A stretch of DNA of 64,000 nucleotides from Nioella sediminis (GTDB lineage: Bacteria > Pseudomonadota > Alphaproteobacteria > Rhodobacterales > Rhodobacteraceae): the NCBI RefSeq assembly GCF_001879695.1, contig NZ_MNBL01000041.1:124001-188000 (forward strand), written 5' to 3'. The notes under the pieces were generated by a model, which searched no databases, had not been told where the DNA came from, and saw only the letters and a program-made list of their open reading frames with translations. Every line of letters begins with the position of its first letter. Positions within the stretch are counted from its first letter, which is position 1. The position numbers were made by a program, and so were the translations under genes. Of the stretch, positions 34,991 to 45,252 are shown piece by piece.

Positions 34991-36520
34991 ATGACCGAAA
35001 CACCCATCATCGCCGCGAAAAGCCCGGCCAAGGTCGAACTGACCGAAGGCGAGAGCTATACATGGTGCCGCTGCGGGCGGTCCCGGAACCAGCCCTTTTG
35101 CGACGGATCGCATCGCGGCACGGGGATCACTCCCGTATCGTTCAAGGCCGAGGAAACTGGCGCGGCGTTTCTGTGCCGCTGCAAGGCCACAGGAAACGCG
35201 CCGTTCTGCGACGGGACCCATTCCAGGCTGGAGGGGCTGGAGCCCGGCGACGCCTCGCCACCGCCGAAAGGCGATGTGCCCAAGGCGGAACCCACACCAG
35301 AGGAGCCGACCGTGGCGCGTATCCACGCGCTGGCGCGCGATGGTCTCAGCCAACTTGGGCATCACGGCGAGATGGGGGCCATGGGCGTTCCGCGAAAGGA
35401 GCTGCCCCATTGGGATGACCTGCAGATCCTGCCTGCGCAGATGGCGCGCAAGCCGCTGCTGGATGACGCGCCCGTATCGACCAAAGTGGTGATCGGCCCC
35501 CGCGCCGCGAAGCCGCTGGAGCTGGATATTCCGCTCTTCGTGTCCGACATGAGCTTTGGCGCGCTGTCGCTGGAGGCCAAGGTTGCCCTGTCGCGCGGGG
35601 CGGAACTGGCGGGGACCGGGATATGTTCGGGCGAGGGCGGGATGCTGCCAGAGGAGCAGGCGGAGAATTCGCGTTATTTCTATGAGCTGGCCTCAGCCCG
35701 CTTCGGCTGGCGGCCGGAATTGGCAGAGCGGGTGCAGGCCTTCCACTTCAAGGGCGGTCAGGGGGCCAAGACCGGCACCGGCGGGCATCTGCCGGGCAAC
35801 AAGGTGACCGACAAGATTGCCGAGGTGCGGGGGCTGGAGAAGGGGCAGGATGCGATTTCACCCGCGACCTTCCCCGATCTGACCACGCCTGCCGATTTCG
35901 CAAAGCTGGCCGATGAGGTGCGGGAACGATCCGGGGGCATTCCCATCGGTTTCAAACTGTCCGCCAACCATATCGAGGCCGATATCGACTTCGCGTTGGA
36001 GGCGGGGGCCGATTACATCATCCTCGACGGACGGGGCGGGGGAACCGGGGCCGCGCCTTTGATCTTCCGCGACCATATCTCGGTTCCAACCATCCCGGCG
36101 CTGGCCCGTGCCCGGCGGCATCTGGATGCGCGCACGGGGCGCGAGGTGACGCTGGTCATCACCGGCGGGCTGCGCGTGGCCGAGGATTTCGCCAAGGCAA
36201 TGGCGCTCGGGGCCGATGCGGTGGCGGTGTCGAATTCGGCCATTCAGGCCGTTGGCTGCGTGGCCGCGCGCATGTGCAACACCAACAACTGCCCCGCCGG
36301 GATCGCCACGCAAAAGCCGGAACTGCGTCGGCGTCTGGACGTGCAGGTCAGCGCCGAGCGGCTGGCGCGGTTCTTCGGGGCCTCGGTGGAGCTGATGCAG
36401 GTGCTGGCGCGGGCCTGCGGGCATAACAGCCTGTCGGGGTTCCGTGAGGATGACCTGACCAGCTGGAAGAAAGAGATGGCGGAGCTGAGCGGCGTGCGCT
36501 TTGCGGGCGTGAGCGTGTAA
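34991..36520 (+). CDS. double-CDGSH / glutamate synthase FMN-domain fusion protein
   Basis: 509 residues from the ATG at 34991. Two mitoNEET-type CDGSH motifs come first: [16 protein letters not shown] (ligands C26, C28, C37, H41) and [16 protein letters not shown] (C62, C64, C73, H77), each binding a [2Fe-2S] cluster. A linker follows, then a GltB-like FMN domain ([46 protein letters not shown]). The [3Fe-4S] motif is [12 protein letters not shown] (C423, C429, C434). There is no glutaminase domain. The predicted role is an electron-transfer flavoenzyme, perhaps an ammonia-using glutamate synthase relative. The substrate is not established. Confidence 0.85.
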   Translation: MTETPIIAAKSPAKVELTEGESYTWCRCGRSRNQPFCDGSHRGTGITPVSFKAEETGAAFLCRCKATGNAPFCDGTHSRLEGLEPGDASPPPKGDVPKAEPTPEEPTVARIHALARDGLSQLGHHGEMGAMGVPRKELPHWDDLQILPAQMARKPLLDDAPVSTKVVIGPRAAKPLELDIPLFVSDMSFGALSLEAKVALSRGAELAGTGICSGEGGMLPEEQAENSRYFYELASARFGWRPELAERVQAFHFKGGQGAKTGTGGHLPGNKVTDKIAEVRGLEKGQDAISPATFPDLTTPADFAKLADEVRERSGGIPIGFKLSANHIEADIDFALEAGADYIILDGRGGGTGAAPLIFRDHISVPTIPALARARRHLDARTGREVTLVITGGLRVAEDFAKAMALGADAVAVSNSAIQAVGCVAARMCNTNNCPAGIATQKPELRRRLDVQVSAERLARFFGASVELMQVLARACGHNSLSGFREDDLTSWKKEMAELSGVRFAGVSV

Positions 36521-36577
36521 CGGCGATTGACCCACGGCGCGCGGGCGTGTTCGGTGTCGGGCAGAGAGGTGCCCGAC

Positions 36578-37870
36578 ATGATCGCCAATGAACGCCCCGT
36601 GATCGCCGACAGCCTGTGGTCCGCCACGGCGAACGCCGCGCCCGACTGCCCGCCTCTGGTGGGCGAGGTGAAGGCGGATGTCGCCATCGTCGGGGGCGGG
36701 TTCACCGGTTTGTCGGCTGCGCTCCATGCCGCCGAGGCGGGGCTCAGCGCCGTGGTGCTGGAGGCCGAAAGCCCCGGATGGGGCGCATCGGGGCGCAATG
36801 GCGGTCAGGTCGATCCGGGGCTTTATGTCGACCCGGATGAGGTCGAGGCGCGGTTCGGCCCCGACATTGGCGCGCGGATGGTGGACTACATGGGGCGGTC
36901 GGCCCGGATGGTCTTCGACCTGATCGAGCGGCACGGCATCCAATGCGATGCCCGGCCCGTGGGTTGGATCAGGGCGGCGCATAACGCGGCAACGCTGAGG
37001 GATATTCACGGCAAGGTGGACCAGTGGCAAAGGCGCGGGGCCGATCTGCGGTTTCTGGACCGGGACGCGCTGGCCAGGATGCTGGGGACCGGAGTCTATG
37101 CTGGCGGGCTGATCGACATGCGGGGCGGTAATCTGCATCCGCTCAATTACACGATCGGGCTGGCCGAGGCGGCCATTCGGGCCGGCGCTGCGGTGCATGG
37201 GCAGTCACGTGTTGTCATTGCCGGGCAGGAGGGCGCCACTCATGTGCTGCGCACATCGCGTGGCGCTGTCCGGGCTGGCAGGGTTTTGCTTTGCACCAAC
37301 GGCTATACGGACGGGCTGGCCCCACCCTTGGCGCAGGAGGTCGTGCCGGTTCGCTCGGTTCAGGTGGCGACCGACCCATTGCCGCCAGAGGTGGCGGCGA
37401 GCATCCTTCCGGGTCGGCAGGCGCCATCGGACCTGAGGCGCCTGTTGCTCTATTTCCGCATGGATGCGGCGGGGCGGTTCATCATGGGTGGGCGCGGGGG
37501 CTATGGCGACCGGGTGACACGGGCGCGGATGGAGGCGCTGCGTCGGGTCAGCGTGAAAATGTACCCGCAATTGGCCCCCTTTGGCTGGCGGCATGCATGG
37601 GGCGGGTTCGTTGCCGTGACACCGGACCATTACCCGCGTCTGGTACGGATGGGGCCGGGGATGATGGCGGGGCTTGGTTATAACGGGCGCGGCGTGGCGC
37701 AGGCGACGGCCATGGGAAAGCTGATGGCGGAGTGGGCGGCAGGACGGCCAGAGGCGGAGCTGGATTTCCCCGTGACCGATCCACAGCCCATTCCGTTTCA
37801 CGGGCTGCGGCGGCTTGGGGTGGCGGCGACGGTGCTGAAGTACCGAATGCTCGATGGCTTGGGCCTGTAA
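36578..37870 (+). CDS. FAD-dependent oxidoreductase (PuuB/OrdL-like)
   Basis: 430 residues from the ATG at 36578. The dinucleotide-binding loop is VAIVGGGFTGLSAALHAAEA, followed by SPGWGASGRNGGQVDPGL and near the C-terminus MAGLGYNGRGVAQATAMGK. This is the DAO fold of gamma-glutamylputrescine oxidase-like enzymes that oxidise secondary amines to an aldehyde, ammonia and H2O2. It lies 57 bases after the fusion gene and may be co-transcribed. The substrate cannot be fixed without relatives. Confidence 0.85.
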   Translation: MIANERPVIADSLWSATANAAPDCPPLVGEVKADVAIVGGGFTGLSAALHAAEAGLSAVVLEAESPGWGASGRNGGQVDPGLYVDPDEVEARFGPDIGARMVDYMGRSARMVFDLIERHGIQCDARPVGWIRAAHNAATLRDIHGKVDQWQRRGADLRFLDRDALARMLGTGVYAGGLIDMRGGNLHPLNYTIGLAEAAIRAGAAVHGQSRVVIAGQEGATHVLRTSRGAVRAGRVLLCTNGYTDGLAPPLAQEVVPVRSVQVATDPLPPEVAASILPGRQAPSDLRRLLLYFRMDAAGRFIMGGRGGYGDRVTRARMEALRRVSVKMYPQLAPFGWRHAWGGFVAVTPDHYPRLVRMGPGMMAGLGYNGRGVAQATAMGKLMAEWAAGRPEAELDFPVTDPQPIPFHGLRRLGVAATVLKYRMLDGLGL

Positions 37871-37944
37871 CCACTCCATCGGGCTATTTCCTTGCTAAAT
37901 CGCGGGAACTCCTCAATTCTTCAAGGAAGGAGATTGAGTCACCC

Positions 37945-39141
37945 ATGCGATTTGAATTCGCCGATTGCCTGCTGGATACCGAGAGCTTCAAGCTCTTTCG
38001 CACTGGCGATGTACAGCCGGTTGAACCGCAGGTGTTCGACCTTCTGCGGGTGCTTGTCGTGAATGCAGGCAAGCTGGTGTCTCGGGATCAGCTGATCGAG
38101 GAGGTCTGGGGCGGGCGTATCGTGTCGGAGGCGACGATCAGCGCCCGGATCAATGCGGCCCGCACAGCGGTCGGCGATGATGGCAAGACGCAGGCGGTGA
38201 TCCGTACCGTGCCGCGCCGGGGGATCGAGCTGGTGGTGCCGGTCAGCCATGTCGGACAGGCAGAGGAACACATTCCGGCGCCGGCTCCCCCCGCTAGCCA
38301 GACGATCCGCTACACCACATCTGCCGATGGCACGCAGCTGGCCTATGCGATCTCGGGGAAAGCCGACGCGCCACCCCTTCTGAGGGCCTCGCACCACGTG
38401 ACTCATCTGGAGATGGATTGGGCCAGCCCGTTCTGGCGGCCGTTCTTCGACGCGCTTGGGGGGCAACACCGGCTGATCCGCTATGACATGCGCGGCACCG
38501 GGCTGTCGGACGGGGCCGGGACCGACCACGACATGGCCCGGCATGTAGAGGATCTGGCCGCGGTGGCCGATGCGGCGGGGCTGGACCGGTTTCCGATCCT
38601 GGCCAATCTGAACAGTGCCGCGGTTGCCATCCGCTATGCCGCCGAGAACCCCGACCGGGTCAGCCGGCTGATCATCCAGCAAGGCTATGCGCGCGGGCGG
38701 GCCTTGCGGGGCGGCGCGTCCGAGCCGTCCGAGAATGACCCGTTCGTCAATCTGCTGCGTGGCGATGGCTGGGGCGATCCGCAAAACGGGTATATGCGGG
38801 CCTGGATGTCGATGACAGCGCCCACTCTGACCTATAACGAGGCCACTGCAATGATCGGGCTGATCGCTGCGGCGTCCTCGATCAGCGACGTGCTGGCCAG
38901 CCGCCAGACCATCGACCGCTTTGACGCGCGGCCCTATCTTGAGCGGGTGAAGGCCCCGACGCTGGTCATCCATGCCCGTAGTGACATCGTGCATCCGCTG
39001 GCCGAGGGACGTGTGATCGCCGCGGGTATCCCCGATGCGGAGTTCCGTGTTGTCGAAAGCGCCAATACCCTTTGCGTGCCGTCCGATCCGACCTGGGGCG
39101 AGCAGACCGAGGCGATCCTGGAATTTCTCGCTCGCGACTAA
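37945..39141 (+). CDS. winged-helix regulator with degenerate alpha/beta-hydrolase domain
   Basis: 398 residues from the ATG at 37945. An OmpR/CadC-type winged helix occupies about 1-100 ([47 protein letters not shown]). An alpha/beta-hydrolase-like domain follows ([29 protein letters not shown]). The nucleophile elbow, normally G-x-S-x-G, reads ANLNSAA near 220-226, and no His occurs after the acid-loop region HARSDIVHP. The catalytic triad therefore looks lost. It is probably a ligand-sensing transcription factor. Its target could be the upstream oxidoreductase. Confidence 0.85.
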   Translation: MRFEFADCLLDTESFKLFRTGDVQPVEPQVFDLLRVLVVNAGKLVSRDQLIEEVWGGRIVSEATISARINAARTAVGDDGKTQAVIRTVPRRGIELVVPVSHVGQAEEHIPAPAPPASQTIRYTTSADGTQLAYAISGKADAPPLLRASHHVTHLEMDWASPFWRPFFDALGGQHRLIRYDMRGTGLSDGAGTDHDMARHVEDLAAVADAAGLDRFPILANLNSAAVAIRYAAENPDRVSRLIIQQGYARGRALRGGASEPSENDPFVNLLRGDGWGDPQNGYMRAWMSMTAPTLTYNEATAMIGLIAAASSISDVLASRQTIDRFDARPYLERVKAPTLVIHARSDIVHPLAEGRVIAAGIPDAEFRVVESANTLCVPSDPTWGEQTEAILEFLARD

Positions 39142-39214
39142 GCGCCTTCATGGCCGTAGCCCGATCAAGCGTGCCGTCTTGAACGCCCCCGCGCGGCGGG
39201 TGTATGGGAAACGC

Positions 39215-40126
39215 ATGTACACCATTGCCGCGCTCTATCACTTCACCCGGTTCGAGGACCCTGACGCCTTGCGAGCGCCGCTGCGCGATCTGTGCGAGGC
39301 TGAGGATGTGCGCGGCTCGCTGCTGATCGCGTCGGAGGGGATCAACGGCACCATCGCAGGGCCGCGCGCGGGCATCGACGCCGTGCTGGCCCATATCCGC
39401 GCCCTGCCCGGCTGCGCCGATCTGGAGTGGAAGGAAAGCGCCGCGACCGATGCGCCCTTCGCCCGAATGAAAGTGCGCCTGAAGAAAGAGATCGTCACCA
39501 TGGGCGTGCCCGGCGTCGATCCCAAGGCAAAGGTGGGCCATTACGTGCGGCCCGCCGACTGGAACGCGCTGATTTCCGCACCGGATGTGGCGGTGATCGA
39601 CACCCGCAACGACTACGAGATTGCGATTGGCACCTTCGAGGGCGCGGTGGACCCGGAAACCGCGACGTTCCGGGAATTTCCTGCCTGGTGGGCAAAGAAC
39701 AAGGACCGCTTTCACAACAAGCGGATCGCCATGTTCTGCACCGGTGGCATCCGCTGCGAGAAATCCACCAACTACCTGATCGAACAGGGGGTGGAGGAGG
39801 TCTATCACCTCAAGGGTGGCATCCTGCAATATCTGGAGGATGTGCCGGAGGATGAGAGCCTCTGGCACGGGGAATGCTTCGTCTTCGACGAGCGGGTATC
39901 CGTGGGGCATGGGCTGAAAGAGGGGCCGCATCTGCTGTGCCGGGCCTGCCGTCGTCCGCTGCTGCCCGAGGACAAGACGCGCGCCGAGTATGAACATGGC
40001 GTGTCCTGCCATCAGTGTCTGTCTGAACACACGGACGCAGATCGCGCCCGGTTCCGCGAGCGACAGAAGCAGATCGAGCTGGCGAAGGCACGCGGTGAAC
40101 GCCACCTAGCCGGTGGCCCGGTGTGA
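39215..40126 (+). CDS. trhO: tRNA uridine(34) hydroxylase TrhO (YceA-type rhodanese)
   Basis: 303 residues from the ATG at 39215. An N-terminal ferredoxin-like domain ([19 protein letters not shown]) leads to a rhodanese domain with the active Cys in [17 protein letters not shown]. The C-terminal Cys cluster ([13 protein letters not shown]) looks metal-binding. TrhO makes 5-hydroxyuridine at position 34 of some tRNAs in an oxygen-dependent reaction. The next gene begins at a GTG overlapping its stop. Confidence 0.92.
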   Translation: MYTIAALYHFTRFEDPDALRAPLRDLCEAEDVRGSLLIASEGINGTIAGPRAGIDAVLAHIRALPGCADLEWKESAATDAPFARMKVRLKKEIVTMGVPGVDPKAKVGHYVRPADWNALISAPDVAVIDTRNDYEIAIGTFEGAVDPETATFREFPAWWAKNKDRFHNKRIAMFCTGGIRCEKSTNYLIEQGVEEVYHLKGGILQYLEDVPEDESLWHGECFVFDERVSVGHGLKEGPHLLCRACRRPLLPEDKTRAEYEHGVSCHQCLSEHTDADRARFRERQKQIELAKARGERHLAGGPV

Positions 40127-41187
40127 GTTCCGACGCGACCCTGTTTCAAACGACATCCGCGCGCACCGCGCTTGCCCTGCTGATTGGTATCGGATCGGGC
40201 GTCTTCGCCTATTTGATCGGCATGCCGCTGCCCTGGATGCTGGGGCCGATGATCGGCAACACCATCGCCGCGATCCTGCATGCCCCGATCGCGCCGCCCG
40301 CCCGGCTGCGCCCTATCGTGATCCCCATTATCGGGGTCATGCTCGGGTCTGGCATCACACCGGAGGTATTGGACGCGCTTGGTGATTGGGCGATCAGTTT
40401 TCTCGTGCTGCCGCCCTTTCTGATCGTGGCCGCCGGAGCGTCGTTTCTGTTTTACAGGCTGATCGGAAAGTACGACCCCGTCACCGCCTATTTCAGCGCC
40501 ATGCCCGGCGGGCTGAACGAGATGTTGATCCTCGGGGCAGAACAGGGCGGCGATGAAAAGCGCATCGCGCTGGCCCATGCCAGCCGTATCCTGCTGGTCA
40601 TCGGCTTCGTGGCGCTGTTCTTCGGCTTGATCCTCGGCGTGACGTCTGGCGGGCAAGGTGGGGCCGTCTGGGTCGGGCTATGGGAACTGGACCTGACCGA
40701 CTACGCGGTGCTTGCGGCCTGCGCGGTTGCGGGGGTGTATCTGGGCAAGGTGCTGCGCCTGCCTGCAGCGGCGGTTCTGGGGCCGATGCTGCTGTCGGGC
40801 ATCGCGCATTTCTTCCACATCGTCGAAGTGCCGCCGCCCACGGTGCTGGTGATCGCGGCGCAGGTCGTCATGGGCACAGTCATCGGCTGCCGATTCATCG
40901 GGGCGAGTGTGCGCGAGGTGGGACATGACCTGTTCCTGGGCTTCTTTTCGACCGTCGGGATGCTGATCACAGGGGTGGGCTTTGCCGCCGTGGTCGCGGC
41001 GCTGACAGACACTGACCTGAGCCAGGCCTTTCTGGCCTATTCTCCCGGTGGCCTGACCGAGATGAGCCTGCTGGCCTTCGCAATGGGCGGCGACATCGCC
41101 TATGTCTCGCTGACCCATATCGTTCGGATCGTGATCGTGATCTTTTCCGCCCCGCTGGTCTTTCGGTGGCTCGGGCGCGGTGGCTGA
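40123..41187 (+). CDS. AbrB-family integral membrane protein
   Basis: 354 residues from a GTG at 40123. About ten membrane helices are arranged as two repeats of the AbrB unit. Diagnostic segments are [37 protein letters not shown] and later [19 protein letters not shown]. The family was once annotated 'ammonia monooxygenase', which is not supported. It is likely a transporter or regulator of unknown substrate. Translation is coupled to trhO. Confidence 0.85.
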   Translation: MSSDATLFQTTSARTALALLIGIGSGVFAYLIGMPLPWMLGPMIGNTIAAILHAPIAPPARLRPIVIPIIGVMLGSGITPEVLDALGDWAISFLVLPPFLIVAAGASFLFYRLIGKYDPVTAYFSAMPGGLNEMLILGAEQGGDEKRIALAHASRILLVIGFVALFFGLILGVTSGGQGGAVWVGLWELDLTDYAVLAACAVAGVYLGKVLRLPAAAVLGPMLLSGIAHFFHIVEVPPPTVLVIAAQVVMGTVIGCRFIGASVREVGHDLFLGFFSTVGMLITGVGFAAVVAALTDTDLSQAFLAYSPGGLTEMSLLAFAMGGDIAYVSLTHIVRIVIVIFSAPLVFRWLGRGG

Positions 41188-41271
41188 GGCCTTTTCCATT
41201 TCCTGAGTTTTCCAAAAACGACATTAACGGCGTCGCTTTTTTCCTTATTTTCAAGGGCGATGAAAAAACCT

Positions 41272-41320
41272 TTGACAATTTCACGGGCGCATTGTGAATG
41301 TTTCAAGCGAAATTTCACGG
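41272..41320 (+). promoter_or_regulatory. promoter region with direct repeats upstream of the XRE-cupin operon
   Basis: A perfect -35 hexamer TTGACA lies at 41272-41277 with a weak -10. The decamer AATTTCACGG occurs at 41277 and again at 41311, 34 bp apart (about three helical turns). The surrounding DNA is distinctly AT-rich. The repeats could be operators for the XRE protein encoded just downstream. Confidence 0.5.
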
Positions 41321-41334
41321 ACGTCGACTGAACC

Positions 41335-41889
41335 ATGCAACACCCCTCCCTCGGCGCTGACCTCAGATCCCTGCGCAAGCTGCGCGGGTTGACACTGGAG
41401 GATCTGGCCGCACGGTTGGGCAAATCGGTCGGCTGGATCAGCCAGGTGGAACGCGACATCTCCACCCCCCGTGTCAGCGACCTGCGCGAGATCGCCAGCA
41501 TCTACGAGGTGCCCCTGTCGCTGTTCTTCGGCAAGGCCACCGGCCCGGAAAACGAGATGGGCCGCGTGGTGCGCGCCGCCAATCGCCGGAAGGTGGGCGA
41601 GCAGGATGGCGGGCTGGTCGAGGCGCTGCTGTCGCCGGACCTCACCGATTCCTTCGAGGTGGTGCATTCGACCTTTCAACCCGGTTCCAGCCGGATGGAA
41701 CGGACATCCCGCCCCACACAGGAACTGGCCTTCGTCATGTCGGGCAAGCTGGATATCTGGCTCGATGACGATGCTTTCACAATCCGCGCGGGCGACAGTT
41801 TTCGCGTGCGCGACCAGTCTTACCGTTGGGCCAATCCCTATGAGGAGCCCGCCGTCGCAATCTGGGTGATCTCACCCCCCGTCTACTGA
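41335..41889 (+). CDS. XRE-family regulator with C-terminal cupin sensor
   Basis: 184 residues. The helix-turn-helix is LRSLRKLRGLTLEDLAARLG then SVGWISQVERDISTPRVSDL. The cupin (about 110-182) includes ELAFVMSGKLDIWLDDDAFT and GDSFRVRDQSYRWANP, with few metal-type histidines. PuuR-like regulators of this design respond to small amines or osmolytes. It is the first gene of a tight six-gene operon, so it probably controls its own operon. Confidence 0.92.
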   Translation: MQHPSLGADLRSLRKLRGLTLEDLAARLGKSVGWISQVERDISTPRVSDLREIASIYEVPLSLFFGKATGPENEMGRVVRAANRRKVGEQDGGLVEALLSPDLTDSFEVVHSTFQPGSSRMERTSRPTQELAFVMSGKLDIWLDDDAFTIRAGDSFRVRDQSYRWANPYEEPAVAIWVISPPVY

Positions 41890-41900
41890 AAGGATCCGCC

Positions 41901-44348
41901 ATGGCTGATTTCCCCACATCCGCAAAGGTCGTCATCATCGGGGGCGGTGCCGTTGGAGCATCCAGCCTCTATCACCTGGCCAAGAAGGGCTGGACGGACT
42001 GCGTGCTGCTGGAAAAGAACGAGCTGACCGCGGGATCAACCTGGCATGCGGCGGGCAATGTTCCGACCTTTTCGACCTCTTGGGCCGTCATGAACATGCA
42101 GCGCTATTCGACCGAGCTTTATGCGCGCTTGGGCGAAGAGGTGGATTACCCGATGAACTACCACCAGACCGGGTCGATCCGGCTGGCCCATTCGAAAGAG
42201 CGGATGCAGGAGTTCGAACGCGCCAAGGGGATGGGCCTGCAACAGGGCATGAACCTTGAGATTCTGACGCCCGAGGAGGTGAAGGAGCGCTACCCCTTCA
42301 TCGAAACGCATGACATCAAGGGCGCGCTCTATGACCCAAACGACGGCGATATCGACCCCGCGCAGCTGACGCAGGCGCTGGCCAAGGGCGCGCGCGACAT
42401 GGGGGCCAAGATCCTCCGTTTTTGCCCCGCGACGGGCGTGACGCAGAAAGAGGATGGCAGCTGGATCGTCCATACGGACAAGGGCGATATCGCCTGTGAC
42501 TACGTGGTGAACGCTGCCGGATACTATGCGCAGCAGGTCGGGGAATGGTTCAAACCCTATGGCGGGCGCACCGTGCCGATGATGGTGATGAGCCATCAGT
42601 ATGTGCTGACCGAAGAAATCCCCGAGATCGAGGCATGGAGCAAGGAAAACGGCCGCAAGCTGCCGCTTCTGCGTGACGTGGATGTGTCTTACTACTTCCG
42701 GCAGGAGAAGCACGGGTTCAACATCGGCCCCTATGAGCCGAATTGTAAGGCGGAATGGGCGAGCTCGCCCGACGAGGTGCCGAACGATTTCAGCTTCCAG
42801 CTTTGGACGGATGATCTGGAACGCATCGAGGACATCGTGGCCGATTCGATGGAGCGCGTACCGCTGGCCGCAACAGCCGGGATCAGCCGCATCATCAACG
42901 GACCGATCCCCTATGCGCCGGACGGGATGCCGCTGCTCGGGCCGATGCCCGGCGTGACAAACGCGTTCGAGGCCTGCGTGTTTACCTTCGGGATCGCGCA
43001 GGGTGGCGGCGCTGGCAAGGTGCTGGCCGAGTGGATCGTCGATGGCGCGACCGAATGGGACATGTGGGCCTGCGACCCGCGCCGTTACACCGACTACACC
43101 GACCACGACTACTGCGTCGCCAAGGGGATGGAGGTCTACGGCAACGAATATGCCATGCACTTCCCCTGGCACCGCTGGCCCGCCGCGCCGGACCGCAAGC
43201 TGTCGCCGGTGCATGAGAAGGTGAAAGCGCTTGGCGGCGTGATGGGTGACTATAACGGGTGGGAGAGGGCCAACTGGTTCGCACAGCCCGGCGACGATAC
43301 CAGCGAGGAGAGCACACACACCTGGGGCCGGTCCGGTCCGTGGGAGAGCCGGATCAAGGAAGAATGCGAAGCGGTGCGCGATGCCTGCGGAGTTCTCGAC
43401 CTGCCCGGCTTTTCGCGCTTCTGGGTGAAGGGCGAAGGCGCGGACGAATGGCTGCGCGGCTTCTGCACCGGGGGGATTCCCAAGGTGGGGCGTATCGGCC
43501 TGATCTATGTCTCTGACCACCGGGGCCGCATTCTGACCGAGATGAGCTGTATCCGGCTGGAGGAAAACAGCTTCGTCCTGATCACGGCGGCAACGGCCCA
43601 GTGGCATGACGGAGAGTTGGTGAAACGGTCGGTGCCTGCGGGCGTGACCGTGTCCGAGACCACCCGCGACCGGGACTGTCTGATCGTGGCTGGCCCCACA
43701 TCACGCGATGTGCTGGCGGGGCTGACCGATGCGGATCTGACGCAAGGCTGGCTGACCCATCAGCACGCGATCGTTGCCGGCAAGCCCGCTTTCCTGATCC
43801 GGGTGTCATTCACCGGCGAACTGGGGTGGGAGGTGCATGCCCAGAACGAGGATATGCCCGCGATTTACGAGGCGATCATCGCCGCAGGCGCCAAGCCCTT
43901 CGGCATGTGGGCGCTGAACAGCCTGCGGATCGAGAAAGGCTATCGCGCGTGGAAGGGTGATCTTTCGACCGACTACACGCTGTTCGAAGGCGGGCTGGAT
44001 CGGTTCGTGAAGCTCGACAAGCCGCAGGAGTTCACTGGCAAGGCGGCGCTAATGTCCGAGAAACAGCAAGGCTCGAAGAAGCGCTTCGTCACGCTGATCG
44101 TGGAGGCGGGCGATTGCGACGCGCCCTACATGTCATGCCTCTGGCATGACGGGCAGATCGTGGGCGAAACGACTTCTGGCGCCTGGGGCTACCGAGTTGG
44201 GGCGTCGGTCGCGCTTGGCATGGTGCGGGCCGATCTGGCCGTGCCGGGTACGGAACTGGAGGTGGAGATCTATGGCGAAAGGTTCCGCGCGGTGGTGCAG
44301 GAAGACCAACCGCTATGGGATCCGGAAAACGAAAGGTTGCGGGCGTGA
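41901..44348 (+). CDS. dimethylglycine dehydrogenase-like / GcvT fusion flavoprotein 1
   Basis: 815 residues. The FAD domain starts KVVIIGGGAVGASSLYHLAK. His49 in AGSTWHAAG matches the covalent flavin attachment site of dimethylglycine dehydrogenase and sarcosine dehydrogenase. A middle FAO domain is about 370-430. GcvT-type folate-binding domains fill 430-805 (IKEECEAVRDACGVLDLPGF, SFTGELGWEVHAQNEDMP). It would oxidatively remove an N-methyl group and pass it to tetrahydrofolate. A paralogue lies two genes downstream. It overlaps the next gene by 4 bases. Confidence 0.9.
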   Translation: MADFPTSAKVVIIGGGAVGASSLYHLAKKGWTDCVLLEKNELTAGSTWHAAGNVPTFSTSWAVMNMQRYSTELYARLGEEVDYPMNYHQTGSIRLAHSKERMQEFERAKGMGLQQGMNLEILTPEEVKERYPFIETHDIKGALYDPNDGDIDPAQLTQALAKGARDMGAKILRFCPATGVTQKEDGSWIVHTDKGDIACDYVVNAAGYYAQQVGEWFKPYGGRTVPMMVMSHQYVLTEEIPEIEAWSKENGRKLPLLRDVDVSYYFRQEKHGFNIGPYEPNCKAEWASSPDEVPNDFSFQLWTDDLERIEDIVADSMERVPLAATAGISRIINGPIPYAPDGMPLLGPMPGVTNAFEACVFTFGIAQGGGAGKVLAEWIVDGATEWDMWACDPRRYTDYTDHDYCVAKGMEVYGNEYAMHFPWHRWPAAPDRKLSPVHEKVKALGGVMGDYNGWERANWFAQPGDDTSEESTHTWGRSGPWESRIKEECEAVRDACGVLDLPGFSRFWVKGEGADEWLRGFCTGGIPKVGRIGLIYVSDHRGRILTEMSCIRLEENSFVLITAATAQWHDGELVKRSVPAGVTVSETTRDRDCLIVAGPTSRDVLAGLTDADLTQGWLTHQHAIVAGKPAFLIRVSFTGELGWEVHAQNEDMPAIYEAIIAAGAKPFGMWALNSLRIEKGYRAWKGDLSTDYTLFEGGLDRFVKLDKPQEFTGKAALMSEKQQGSKKRFVTLIVEAGDCDAPYMSCLWHDGQIVGETTSGAWGYRVGASVALGMVRADLAVPGTELEVEIYGERFRAVVQEDQPLWDPENERLRA

Positions 44349-45241
44349 CCAAGATCACCCTTCTGGACGGGTCTATCGGGCAGGAACTGGTGCATCGCGC
44401 CGGGACCCGCCCGACGCCGCTATGGTCCACATCTGTGATGCTCGACCGGCCAGAGCTGGTGCGCGCTGTTCATGGCGACTACTTCGACGTCGGCGCGACC
44501 ATTGCCACCACCAACACTTATTCAGTGTTGCGCGACCGGCTGCGCCCCGAAGGTCTGGAAGATCGCTTTGCCGATCTGATCGAAACGGCTCTGGCCGAGG
44601 CGGAAGCGGCGCGCGATGCCCATGGCGGTGGCCGGATTGCCGGGTCGCTTGGGCCGCTGCGCGCCTCCTACCGACCGGATCTCTGCCCGCCAGAGGACGA
44701 GGCTGCGACCGCTTATGCGGAACTGGTACGCCTGATGGAAGGGCGGGTTGACCTGTTCCTGATCGAAACCGTGTCCTCGATCCTGCAGGCGCGCGGTGCA
44801 CTGGCGGGCTGCGCCGGGACCAAGCTGCCGGTCTGGCTATCGGTGTCGGTCGATGATGAGAACGGCACGCGGCTGCGGTCGGGCGAGGGGCTGAGCAGCC
44901 TTGCCCCGGTGGTGGATGAATTCCGGCTCGACGCACTTCTGGTCAACTGCTCCCGCCCCGAAGCCATCACCACCGCCCTGACGATCCTGAAGCCGCTTGG
45001 CCTGCCCATTGGGGCCTATGCCAACGGGTTCACGCGGATATCCGACGGCTTCCTTCAGGACCGCCCAACCGTGGATGCACTAAGCGCTCGCAAGGATCTC
45101 GGCCCTTCAGAATACGCCGATTTTGCCATGGGCTGGGTCGATGCCGGGGCCACGATTGTCGGGGGCTGCTGCGAGGTTGGCCCCGCCCATATTGCTGAAC
45201 TTGCCCGACGGCTGACCGCCGCGGGCCATATGATCGTCTGA
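44345..45241 (+). CDS. homocysteine S-methyltransferase family protein (zinc type)
   Basis: 298 residues from a GTG at 44345 overlapping the previous stop. TIM-barrel methyltransferase with LLDGSIGQELVHR at the start. The zinc ligands are Cys202 (LLVNCSRPEAI) and Cys275-Cys276 (GGCCEVGPAHI), the signature shared with betaine-homocysteine methyltransferase and MmuM. It would move a methyl group to homocysteine, making methionine. The methyl donor could be a betaine-like or S-methyl compound processed by this operon. Confidence 0.88.
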   Translation: MTKITLLDGSIGQELVHRAGTRPTPLWSTSVMLDRPELVRAVHGDYFDVGATIATTNTYSVLRDRLRPEGLEDRFADLIETALAEAEAARDAHGGGRIAGSLGPLRASYRPDLCPPEDEAATAYAELVRLMEGRVDLFLIETVSSILQARGALAGCAGTKLPVWLSVSVDDENGTRLRSGEGLSSLAPVVDEFRLDALLVNCSRPEAITTALTILKPLGLPIGAYANGFTRISDGFLQDRPTVDALSARKDLGPSEYADFAMGWVDAGATIVGGCCEVGPAHIAELARRLTAAGHMIV

Positions 45242-45252
45242 GGAACAAGTAG

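Noticed and set aside
42036-43607. Minus-strand open frame opposite the first DMGDH-like gene
   Set aside because: Shadow frame; real gene has clear FAD and GcvT motifs on the plus strand.
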